Source of the DNA: an uncultured bacterium
GTDB lineage: Bacteria; Cloacimonadota; Cloacimonadia; Cloacimonadales; Cloacimonadaceae
Direction: 5' to 3'
Length of the DNA stretch: 20,458 bases
Assembly: GCA_937924555.1 (NCBI GenBank)
Contig: CALDSN010000121.1
Coordinates: 1-20,458 of the forward strand
Of the stretch, positions 7,715 through 14,098 are shown one piece after another (positions within the stretch are counted from its first letter, which is position 1; every line of letters starts with the position of its first letter). The translations under genes were made by a program, and so were the position numbers. A model generated the notes under the pieces. That model worked only from the letters and a program-made list of their open reading frames with translations. It was not told the origin of the DNA and made no database searches.

Positions 7715-7751
7715 GATAGACTCCGCATCTTACTAATATGGAACACTATTC

Positions 7752-7775
7752 ACTTGTTAACGATTAACTATTAAT
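7752..7775. repeat. Right arm of imperfect inverted repeat, abutting the ssrA 3' end
   Basis: ACTTGTTAAC followed by a second TTAAC unit is the inverted counterpart of 7322-7346. It ends 7 bases before the CCA end of ssrA. No transposase or integrase is nearby. Confidence 0.5.
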
Positions 7776-7782
7776 TTGTAAA

Positions 7783-8133
7783 TGGTGGAGGTGGCGGGGA
7801 TCGAACCCGCGTCCAAAAAACCGATTGCAAGCGAATCTACATGTTTAGTTGTCGTTTAAGTCTCAGCCTTTGGGGTAAAAGACAATCAGACCCCCTTGGC
7901 CCAGCCAATAATCTTAGGCGGAAACTATCGGCACTCATTTCCGCAGCGTCCGTACTGTTACGACGCCCAATCCTCCCCCGACGGCACGGAGAGGTTGAAC
8001 GTTAGCGGCTTATGCTGCTAAGGAGTAGTTATTGTTTGCAATTAATTTTGTGCTTTCTTGTTAACGGAGCAGAAAAGCATCTCCGACATGCATCACCAAC
8101 ACCCTGGTTCCCTGTCGAAACCATTTCACCCCC
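7783..8133 (-). ncRNA. ssrA: Transfer-messenger RNA (tmRNA)
   Basis: Rescues stalled ribosomes by trans-translation together with SmpB. The 351-base gene has both halves of the tRNA-like domain: 5' GGGGGTGAAATGGTTTCGAC and a 3' T-arm GCGGGTTCGATCCCCGC, acceptor strand CACCTCC, discriminator A and encoded CCA at 7783-7785. GGGGGTG pairs with CACCTCC, including one G-U pair. The tag frame starts at GCA (8039) and stops at TAA (8010-8012), giving ANNNYSLAA; the TGCAAAC resume context resembles that of E. coli. The remaining sequence should form the pseudoknots, which I did not fold. It is a standard one-piece tmRNA, not the permuted form. Downstream I see no strong terminator. Confidence 0.96.
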
Positions 8134-8163
8134 TATACGCTTTGAAAGATCTATATTGTTGCC

Positions 8164-8190
8164 ATTCTATCAGCAGCCGAAGTGTGTCAA
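8164..8190 (-). promoter_or_regulatory. Candidate sigma70 promoter of ssrA
   Basis: On the minus strand, a consensus TTGACA (8185-8190) is followed after 15 bases by TAGAAT (8164-8169), 5 of 6 matches to the -10 consensus. The spacer is short. The predicted start leaves a 5' leader of roughly 20-25 bases, which RNase P would remove. Confidence 0.5.
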
Positions 8191-8226
8191 CAAGAATCTT
8201 CGCTTCTCTCTTGGTCTTATTACATA

Positions 8227-8275
8227 ATCATTACGTACTCATTACGGACAAAGTACGCAATGAGTAAGCAATGAT
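8227..8275. repeat. Long DNA dyad between ssrA and the hcp operon
   Basis: TACTCATTACG (8236-8246) pairs with CGCAATGAGTA (8256-8266) at 10 of 11 positions around a 9-base centre, and outer arms ATCATT (8227-8232) and AATGAT (8270-8275) continue it. No T-run follows on either strand, so it is a weak terminator candidate. It lies about 40 bases upstream of the ssrA -35, so an operator or upstream regulatory site is possible. Confidence 0.5.
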
Positions 8276-8348
8276 ACCGTGATTCCTCCAAGAATGATTG
8301 AGTTTGGGACAAACATGTAAGCTATTAAACTATATGGAACTAAAAGAT

Positions 8349-8377
8349 AACTCCCCACCATTATCTGGCAGGGAGTT
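8349..8377 (-). terminator. Intrinsic terminator of the tetR-ferredoxin-cupin-hcp operon
   Basis: AACTCCC and GGGAGTT pair around a 15-base interior that can itself form CCA/TGG pairs, and the stem is followed on the minus strand by ATCTTTTAG. It begins 18 bases after the hcp stop. Confidence 0.8.
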
Positions 8378-8395
8378 CATCTTGCAAGCGGTTCT

Positions 8396-10045
8396 CTATG
8401 CCAACATTGCAGCTATGTCGCTATCCGCATCAGTGGTTTGCTTCAAACCAAAGGTATCGATGATAACTTTGGCAACATTGGGAGACAAAAAGCCGGGTAG
8501 TGTTGGACCAACCTGAATATTCTTGAAACCAAGAGCCAAAAGGGCGAGTAACACGGCAACCGCTTTCTGCTCGTACCAGGCGAGATCGAATGATAGCGGA
8601 AGTTTGTTTACATCATCCAAACCAAAGGCTTCTTTCAGCTTCAGCGCAATAACCGCCAAAGAATAGGAATCATTGCATTGTCCTGCATCCAGAACGCGGG
8701 GAATGCCGCCGATATCACCTAGATTCAGCTTGATATAGCGATACTTGGCACATCCTGCGGTGAGGATAATCGTGTCCTTAGGAAGCTTTTCCGCCACTTC
8801 GGTGAAATATTTACGGCTGGGCATGCGACCATCGCAACCTGCCATAACCACGAAGCGCTTGATTGCTCCGCTCTTGACTGCTTCAATAATCTTATCCGCC
8901 ACACTTAACACTGTGGCATGGGCAAAACCGCCGGTGATAGTCCCTGTCTCAATTTCCTTGGGAGCCGCACACTGTTTGGCAACGGCAATTAACTCGGAGA
9001 AATCCTTCTTACCACCTTCTTTTCGGGGAGCAATGTGCCTTGCGCCGGGATATCCAGCCATACCGGTGGTGAAGAAACGATTCAAGTAAGTGTTCTCTTT
9101 ACGGAGCGGAACAATGCAGTTGGTGGTCATGAGGATGGCACCGTTGAAGTTCTCAAAGTCTTCCAGTTGATGCCACCAGGAACTCCCGTAGTTGCCCACA
9201 AAGTGCTTATACTTCTTGAAAGCAGGATAATAGTGAGCAGGAAGCATTTCGCTGTGAGTGTAAATATCCACCCCGCTGTTTTCGGATTGCTCCAATAGCT
9301 CCTCAAAATCCTTGAGGTCATGACCGCTTACAAGGATGCCGGGGTTATTGCGAACACCAAGGTTCACCTGGGTGGGTTCGGGGTTGCCGTATGTAGTTGT
9401 ATTGGCTTTATCAAGCAGCGCCATCACCTTTACAGCTGTGTCACCGGTCTTGAGCACCAAAGCCACGAGCTGTTCTGCCGTTAGCTTATCGTCTATCGTG
9501 GCAGCCAAGCCCTCCATGACGAACTTGTTAACATCATCATCCTGGAATCCAAGCATATATGCATGTTCTCCATAGGCTGCAATTCCCTTGATTCCATAAA
9601 CAATGGTCTCACGCAGACTGCGCACATCCTCATTGGTGGTTCTAAGTACACCAACTTGGACGGCAAAAGCATCGTACTCTGCGGGGCTAACTTGGAAAGT
9701 TACCGCTTCAGGGCAGGAATCACACTTGTCACTCATTAGCTTGCAAAGCTCATCCTTGCGCTTGTCACGAAGTTTAAGAGTCTCAGCAACCACCTCTCGT
9801 ACAAGCGCTTCGTCCCAGTTGGCATTGGTGATAGTACGGAACAAACCACCCATTACAAAGATGGAATCTTCTGGATAGTAAATACCCTTTTCCAAGAGCC
9901 TGACGGACACATAGGCAAGACCTTTGAGTCCATAGATCAACAAATCGAACAAATTGGCAAGGCTCTCGCTCTTACCGCATACTCCGCGCATGGTGCAACC
10001 TATGTTGCGTGATGTCTCCTGGCATTGGTAACAAAACATACTCAT
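8396..10045 (-). CDS. hcp: Hydroxylamine reductase / hybrid-cluster protein
   Basis: 549 residues, full length. Hybrid-cluster proteins reduce hydroxylamine to ammonia in vitro and are linked to nitric-oxide reduction and S-nitrosylation in vivo. The N-terminal Cys5, Cys8, Cys17 and Cys23 follow CX2CX8CX5C, the spacing of the strict-anaerobe class I proteins with a [4Fe-4S] proximal cluster rather than the CX2CX11CX6C spacing of enterobacterial [2Fe-2S] forms. The hybrid Fe-S-O cluster region is recognisable in the C-terminal half: ILTAGCAKYRY and RVLDAGQCNDSYS supply conserved Cys ligands. AAGGAG 6-7 bases before the ATG fixes the start. It is the last gene of a four-gene operon, 11 bases after the cupin gene; the ferredoxin-like protein in that operon is a reasonable electron donor. 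No hcr reductase is present. Confidence 0.95.
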   Translation of the reverse strand: MSMFCYQCQETSRNIGCTMRGVCGKSESLANLFDLLIYGLKGLAYVSVRLLEKGIYYPEDSIFVMGGLFRTITNANWDEALVREVVAETLKLRDKRKDELCKLMSDKCDSCPEAVTFQVSPAEYDAFAVQVGVLRTTNEDVRSLRETIVYGIKGIAAYGEHAYMLGFQDDDVNKFVMEGLAATIDDKLTAEQLVALVLKTGDTAVKVMALLDKANTTTYGNPEPTQVNLGVRNNPGILVSGHDLKDFEELLEQSENSGVDIYTHSEMLPAHYYPAFKKYKHFVGNYGSSWWHQLEDFENFNGAILMTTNCIVPLRKENTYLNRFFTTGMAGYPGARHIAPRKEGGKKDFSELIAVAKQCAAPKEIETGTITGGFAHATVLSVADKIIEAVKSGAIKRFVVMAGCDGRMPSRKYFTEVAEKLPKDTIILTAGCAKYRYIKLNLGDIGGIPRVLDAGQCNDSYSLAVIALKLKEAFGLDDVNKLPLSFDLAWYEQKAVAVLLALLALGFKNIQVGPTLPGFLSPNVAKVIIDTFGLKQTTDADSDIAAMLA

Positions 10046-10056
10046 GTTTCTCTCCT

Positions 10057-10383
10057 TTATACTTGTTTTGGTTTAGGCATTTTTATAACGAGTAGGCGTA
10101 GGTTTTCGCTTCCTTCGTTGGTTACTGCGTGAGGAATATCCTTGGGACTGTCGATGATAGTATCTCGTTGAAAGCTCTGCTTCGCCTCTGCAATTGTGAT
10201 AGTGGCTATGCCTTCCAGCACATAGAATGCCACATTTACAGGTGTGGCATGGGCTTTCAGGTGTGCCCCAGGAGCAAGAGAAAGGTGAACTATCTCTCCT
10301 TCGGGATTGCTATAAATCTTAACACCATGGATGCCATTGGTGTTAACCACGGGGTCAATATCTTTCCAGTATCTGCTATCCAT
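10057..10383 (-). CDS. Small single-domain cupin protein
   Basis: 108 residues from the chosen start. A single cupin barrel: motif 1 reads PGAHLKAHATPVNVAFYVLEG with His positions suited to metal binding, motif 2 reads DSPKDIPHAVTNEG with PHxxxN. Some usual metal ligands differ (no clear HxH or E in motif 1), so metal content is uncertain. The frame extends upstream to 10500, but that part overlaps the ferredoxin-like gene and looks unlike protein; GGGAG 7 bases before the ATG at 10383 decides the start. It sits 11 bases after the ferredoxin-like gene and 11 bases before hcp. It could be a small-molecule sensor or accessory factor for the nitrosative-stress module. No enzymatic reaction can be assigned. 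Confidence 0.8.
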   Translation of the reverse strand: MDSRYWKDIDPVVNTNGIHGVKIYSNPEGEIVHLSLAPGAHLKAHATPVNVAFYVLEGIATITIAEAKQSFQRDTIIDSPKDIPHAVTNEGSENLRLLVIKMPKPKQV

Positions 10384-10394
10384 TTCAAACTCCC

Positions 10395-11213
10395 TTAAAT
10401 TACGTTTCCATCCATGGAAACAACATATACTTTTACGAAATGAAGCTTGTTGGCTTTTTCCAAAGCTCTTTTTATAATAACTTCTGTTCCACCACAACAA
10501 GGGACTTCCATACGGACGATACTGACACTCTTTATAGCGTGAAGTGTAAAGATCTGAGCAAGTTTATCAATATATCTTTCAATATCTTGGTCTAGTTTGG
10601 GGCAGAAAGTTATGACGATTTTCCCCTTGAGGAAGCGGCGATGGAAGTCACCATAAGCATAGGGTACGCAATCGGCAGAGATTAACAAATCAGCATTCTC
10701 AAAATACTCAGCAGCAGGATTTATCAAAGTTAACTGCACCGGCCATTGGCGAAGCTCACTGGCAACAACACCTGGGTTCACTGCCTCAGGTGTAACGGGT
10801 ATCTCAATCTTGCGGGCATGCGTTCCGGAACAACCGCAAGCCATTGTTTCTTCTTGTGTTAGTGCTTCAATATCATATCCGGCAGCCTTGAGGATTTCTA
10901 ATGCTTGGTTATAATAAGTTGTTTCGCCATGTGACTTCAAGTGCTGCAAGTGAGCTTTGATGGTGTTCTCACCTGCTTGCATGATATTCTCCATAACCAA
11001 AGCTTCGCTATAAGGCTCTGCTTCCCGCTCCTCAACTTCAATGGCAGCTTCGGGACAAGTGCCCAAACAAGCTCCCAATCCATCACAGAAAAGATCACTC
11101 ACTAAACGTGCTTTTCCATCGATAACCTGCAAAGCACCTTCCGGACATCCCGGAATGCAAGCTCCGCAACCGGTACACTTGGACTCGTCGATTCTGATGA
11201 TTTGTCGTTTCAT
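10395..11213 (-). CDS. 4Fe-4S ferredoxin-like protein with Cys-rich C-terminal domain
   Basis: 272 residues. The N-terminus holds two ferredoxin-type motifs: Cys13, Cys16, Cys19 and Cys23 form a complete CxxCxxCxxxC set, but the second motif has only Cys43, Cys49 and Cys53, with Leu46 in place of the expected second Cys. The rest is a conserved domain with Cys126-x-Cys128, Cys182 (SADCVPYAYGDFH), Cys204 (FCPKLD) and the Cys239-Cys240 pair in EVPCCGG, so further cluster or metal binding is likely. It probably carries electrons, possibly to Hcp, in the cytoplasm. Its start overlaps the tetR stop by 4 bases (coupled translation). I recognise the architecture as common in anaerobes but cannot name a defined activity. 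Confidence 0.85.
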   Translation of the reverse strand: MKRQIIRIDESKCTGCGACIPGCPEGALQVIDGKARLVSDLFCDGLGACLGTCPEAAIEVEEREAEPYSEALVMENIMQAGENTIKAHLQHLKSHGETTYYNQALEILKAAGYDIEALTQEETMACGCSGTHARKIEIPVTPEAVNPGVVASELRQWPVQLTLINPAAEYFENADLLISADCVPYAYGDFHRRFLKGKIVITFCPKLDQDIERYIDKLAQIFTLHAIKSVSIVRMEVPCCGGTEVIIKRALEKANKLHFVKVYVVSMDGNVI

Positions 11214-11797
11214 CTTTCTACCTCGATTAGTTTAATTATTGTATCTATAAGATCTGTACCTTCGCTCTGCAGATCGAATGAACCTTTATTCATTGTCCAT
11301 TGGGTCACCAACAGCCTTGTTGCTCCCATTATGATACGGAAGACCTGAACAGGATGATAATCAGCTTTGATCATGTTTTGTTGCTGAGCTAAAATGATAT
11401 ATCTACTAATCTCATCGCGATGATTGTGCATCATCTTCAGATATTGCTCAGTAAAACTGGGATCATTCTTGAACAGCTCTTCAGAAAACATCACTTTCGC
11501 CAATGCTGGATTACTCTCGAATATCCTAAACCTATCAAGAACAAATAATCGAATACTCTCCAGCGGGTTAAGGTTAAGCGCTCTAACCTTACTAAGTACC
11601 ACTCGCGAGACATCATCGAAATAGCCTAATATCATTAGGACTAGCTCACGCTTTGAAGATATGTGTTTGTACAATGCTGCCTCAGTGAAGCCCATCTTCG
11701 TTGCCAGTTTCTTCGTAGTAAGTTTCTCATAACCCTCGTTGGCAATTATTGCTATTGCCGCGTTGACTATTTCCATTTGTCTGACTGAGAACTCCAT
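11210..11797 (-). CDS. TetR/AcrR-family transcriptional regulator
   Basis: 195 residues from the chosen start. The N-terminal TetR helix-turn-helix is clear: IVNAAIAIIANEGYEKLT, then KKLATKMGFTEAALYKHI, the canonical recognition-helix signature ending in LYxHF/I-SSK. The C-terminal ligand domain is divergent, so the inducer is unknown. A longer start at 11824 is possible, but a good -10 (11834-11839) would place transcription initiation at or just before that ATG, and the AAAGGA about 9 bases upstream of the ATG at 11797 favours the shorter form. It is the first gene of an operon with the ferredoxin-like protein, cupin and hcp, with 4-base overlap to the next gene, so it probably represses its own operon and senses nitrosative or related stress. 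No clear operator palindrome was found. Confidence 0.9.
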   Translation of the reverse strand: MEFSVRQMEIVNAAIAIIANEGYEKLTTKKLATKMGFTEAALYKHISSKRELVLMILGYFDDVSRVVLSKVRALNLNPLESIRLFVLDRFRIFESNPALAKVMFSEELFKNDPSFTEQYLKMMHNHRDEISRYIILAQQQNMIKADYHPVQVFRIIMGATRLLVTQWTMNKGSFDLQSEGTDLIDTIIKLIEVER

Positions 11798-11833
11798 TAA
11801 TTCCATCCTTTGGTTAGTAAGCATTCACTATCC

Positions 11834-11861
11834 ATGATAATCAAACTCGTTCTGGTGTCAA
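11834..11861 (-). promoter_or_regulatory. Sigma70-type promoter of the tetR-ferredoxin-cupin-hcp operon
   Basis: Consensus TTGACA (11856-11861) and TATCAT (11834-11839, 5 of 6 matches) are separated by 16 bases on the minus strand. Predicted initiation falls near 11826, giving a leader of about 30 bases to the preferred tetR start. Confidence 0.6.
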
Positions 11862-12246
11862 GAACTATTTTAGTGGGATATCGATTTATCTATAAACTCA
11901 GCTTTCAATGATATTCCGATTTCACTATGTAGGGCTGGATTCTGCGTATAATGACTAGCTACATATTATGCTGTACGTCACTCATTTACTGCGGGTTATC
12001 AACGTGGTTGTTCACAGATATCCGCAAAGTAAGAGAATATTCTTTTGCCGGGCACACTTAATTACTGGACAAGATTTGATAATAAATAAAGCTTGCACCT
12101 AGACAGAATATAAGTAGATTCTCAGTGTATAGGTGGTTTTGTGCTTATTATCCAATGTGCTGTTTTGTGCATAGTAAATAAGTGGCATAGCGTCCTACTC
12201 GTTGAGGTAAAAATAGCTATAATTATACAGGAATAAGGAGCCGATT
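11862..12246. other. Intergenic region between divergent tetR operon and ompA-like gene
   Basis: AT-rich and without a supportable gene. Near the ompA-like gene, TATAAT at 12218-12223 is a perfect -10 hexamer about 24 bases before the ATG, but no -35 is visible at normal spacing; AAGGAG follows at 12235-12240. A perfect 10-bp palindrome AGAATATTCT lies at 12034-12043, and TTTTGTGC occurs twice, 26 bases apart (12137-12144 and 12163-12170). These could be regulator sites for the porin gene; nothing decides which. Confidence 0.4.
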
Positions 12247-13872
12247 ATGAAAACAAAGACTTGTCTTGTGATTCTAAGCATGTTGTTATTTGCTACTCTC
12301 GCAAGTGCAGCATACACAAGCCCTGGTTGGAGCTATGGCTTTGAGCTTGGTGTCGCCAGAGGCGACAATGCCGGTAGTGCCGAAAACTTCGGTCCTCTTG
12401 TCGGAGGACATGTCCAACTGGATGTTTTTCCATTTTTATTCGTCAGAGTTGGGGCAGGTTATACCCAATTACACGCATCTAAAACCTATAAAACCGAAAC
12501 AATCAAGACAGATTATCGCGTCTTGTTTGAGCCTTTTGTGAAAGCCAATGTCTCTCCCTTTATATACCTTGGTGCCGGTGCATCCAAGGAGCTGAGAGAT
12601 GCTGATGCTGATGTAATACCTTTGGTCCCAGTGGGCATTGGTGTCCACACTGCAATTAAAGAAGGTTTGAAGCTGGAAGTTAGCACGGGTTATAACCTAG
12701 CAAACTCCGATATCCTTGATGGCAGAGCCAGAGCAAATGACGATATGAACAGATTCACCGACAAGAAGCAAGATGGTTTCTTCAACCTTTCTGTTGGTCT
12801 TTCTTTCTCCAGTGTTCCCAAGAAACCAGCTCCTAAGCCGGTTGTTCCGGTCGTTGTGAAACCAACACCTCCTCCTGCACCCAAGCCGGTGCCTGTACCA
12901 ACACCTGAACCAGTGAAACCCGCTCCTGTCCCCACTGTTGATCCTGCCACTATTGATACTGATGGCGATGGGCTTACCGACATGGATGAGATTAACAAAT
13001 ACAACACTGATCCCAAGCTTGCCGATACCGATGGTGAAGGTCTGAACGACTTTGCCGAAGTAATGAAGTATAAGAGCAATCCTCTTAATCCTGATACCGA
13101 CGGCGAAGGACTTAACGACTATGCCGAAGTGATGCAGCATAAGACAAACCCGCTTAACCCTGACACCGATGGTGAAGGCTTGAACGATTATGCCGAAGTT
13201 ATGCAGCATAAGACCAATCCCCTCAATCCCGATACCGATGGTGAAGGCTTGAACGATTATGTTGAAGTCATGCAGTATAAAACTAATCCATTGAATCCCG
13301 ATACCGACGGCGAAGGTCTGAATGATTACGCTGAGGTTATGGAACACAAAACCAATCCGCTCAACCCGGATACCGATGGTGAAGGTTTGACCGATTTCGC
13401 CGAAGTGTCCCAGTACAAGACTGATCCTCTGGTTGTTGATACCGATAAAGGTAGCGTGGATGATGCAACAGAAGTGAAAGAGAACAAGAACCCCTTGGAT
13501 CCCAAGGACGACGTTCTTAATCTCACAGAAGGCGTATCTCTCACTCTTGAAGGCGTGCTCTTCGAAACCGGAAAAGCAACTTTGTTGCCTGTATCAATCC
13601 AGATTCTGGAAAAAGCTTATACTGCTCTTTCTGCTAATCCGGATGTTAAGGTTATGATAGTCGGTCACACTGATAATGTGGGTACCGATGCCAGCAACCA
13701 ATCCCTTTCCGAGAGACGTGCAGCTGCCGTGAAAACTTGGTTAGTAAACAAGGGTATCAAAGCCGATAGATTGAGAACAATGGGTAAGGGTGAGACCGAA
13801 CCTCGTGCCACAAACGATACACCTGCTGGTCGGACGCTTAACCGTCGTATTGAGTTCCAAATCGAGAAGTAA
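12247..13872 (+). CDS. OmpA-type outer-membrane protein with thrombospondin-3 repeats
   Basis: 541 residues, exported to the outer membrane. A signal peptide spans 1-21 (ASA cleavage site). Residues about 22-195 look like an eight-stranded beta-barrel of alternating hydrophobic/aromatic strands. A Pro/Val/Lys-rich linker (about 197-235) leads to eight thrombospondin type-3-like units from Asp237, consensus DTDGEGLNDYAEVM, which probably bind Ca2+ and form a rigid spacer. The OmpA peptidoglycan-binding domain fills the last 110 residues or so (GVLFETGKATL, VGHTDNVGTDASNQSLSERR, LNRRIEF), including the Asp and Arg that hold diaminopimelate. It anchors the outer membrane to the cell wall. The gene is monocistronic: AAGGAG 6 bases before the ATG, and a strong terminator 22 bases after the stop. 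Confidence 0.93.
   Translation: MKTKTCLVILSMLLFATLASAAYTSPGWSYGFELGVARGDNAGSAENFGPLVGGHVQLDVFPFLFVRVGAGYTQLHASKTYKTETIKTDYRVLFEPFVKANVSPFIYLGAGASKELRDADADVIPLVPVGIGVHTAIKEGLKLEVSTGYNLANSDILDGRARANDDMNRFTDKKQDGFFNLSVGLSFSSVPKKPAPKPVVPVVVKPTPPPAPKPVPVPTPEPVKPAPVPTVDPATIDTDGDGLTDMDEINKYNTDPKLADTDGEGLNDFAEVMKYKSNPLNPDTDGEGLNDYAEVMQHKTNPLNPDTDGEGLNDYAEVMQHKTNPLNPDTDGEGLNDYVEVMQYKTNPLNPDTDGEGLNDYAEVMEHKTNPLNPDTDGEGLTDFAEVSQYKTDPLVVDTDKGSVDDATEVKENKNPLDPKDDVLNLTEGVSLTLEGVLFETGKATLLPVSIQILEKAYTALSANPDVKVMIVGHTDNVGTDASNQSLSERRAAAVKTWLVNKGIKADRLRTMGKGETEPRATNDTPAGRTLNRRIEFQIEK
12955..13437 (+). repeat. Seven tandem 69-bp units encoding thrombospondin-3 repeats
   Basis: Exactly seven 23-codon units start with Asp-Thr-Asp-Gly; a degenerate eighth follows at 13438. 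Units 3 and 4 encode identical proteins but differ at many third codon positions. Confidence 0.9.
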
Positions 13873-13894
13873 TTAACTCCTCAATTTCCTATAC

Positions 13895-13928
13895 AAGGAG
13901 GAAAGCAAGCGCTTTCCTCCTTTTCATT
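13895..13928 (+). terminator. Strong intrinsic terminator of the ompA-like gene
   Basis: A perfect 12-bp stem (AAGGAGGAAAGC / GCTTTCCTCCTT) with a 4-base loop is followed by TTCATTT. It isolates the porin gene from the prfB operon. Confidence 0.92.
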
Positions 13929-14098
13929 TATGCTTCCTCTTAATTAGTTAGCTCATCTATCACATATCGGTTCAAGCAGCTTAATTGTGTGCAGTTTTCT
14001 TATCATAGAAGTAGATCCGACATTGGGAACGAAAATTGAACTTGACACAAAAGCAGATGATAGGCAAAGAGAACGGCAGTATAAAAGGAAGGAATTAA

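Noticed and set aside
8012..8267. Short plus-strand open frames over 8012-8267
   Set aside because: They overlap the ssrA RNA gene and its promoter; the RNA gene explains the sequence.
10384..10500. N-terminal extension of the cupin frame up to 10500
   Set aside because: It lies within the end of the ferredoxin-like gene, has a composition unlike protein, and a good GGGAG site marks the ATG at 10383.
12001..12025. DnaA-box-like TTATCAACG and nearby TTCACAG as an origin
   Set aside because: It is a single imperfect box with no cluster of boxes, no dnaA/dnaN nearby and no DNA-unwinding element.
12697..13347. Long minus-strand open frame opposite the ompA-like repeats
   Set aside because: It is a shadow of the codon-biased tandem repeats, with repetitive low-complexity translation and no ribosome binding site.
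12955..13437. CRISPR-like periodic repeats
   Set aside because: The 69-bp period is in frame, has no spacers, and encodes thrombospondin-3 units.
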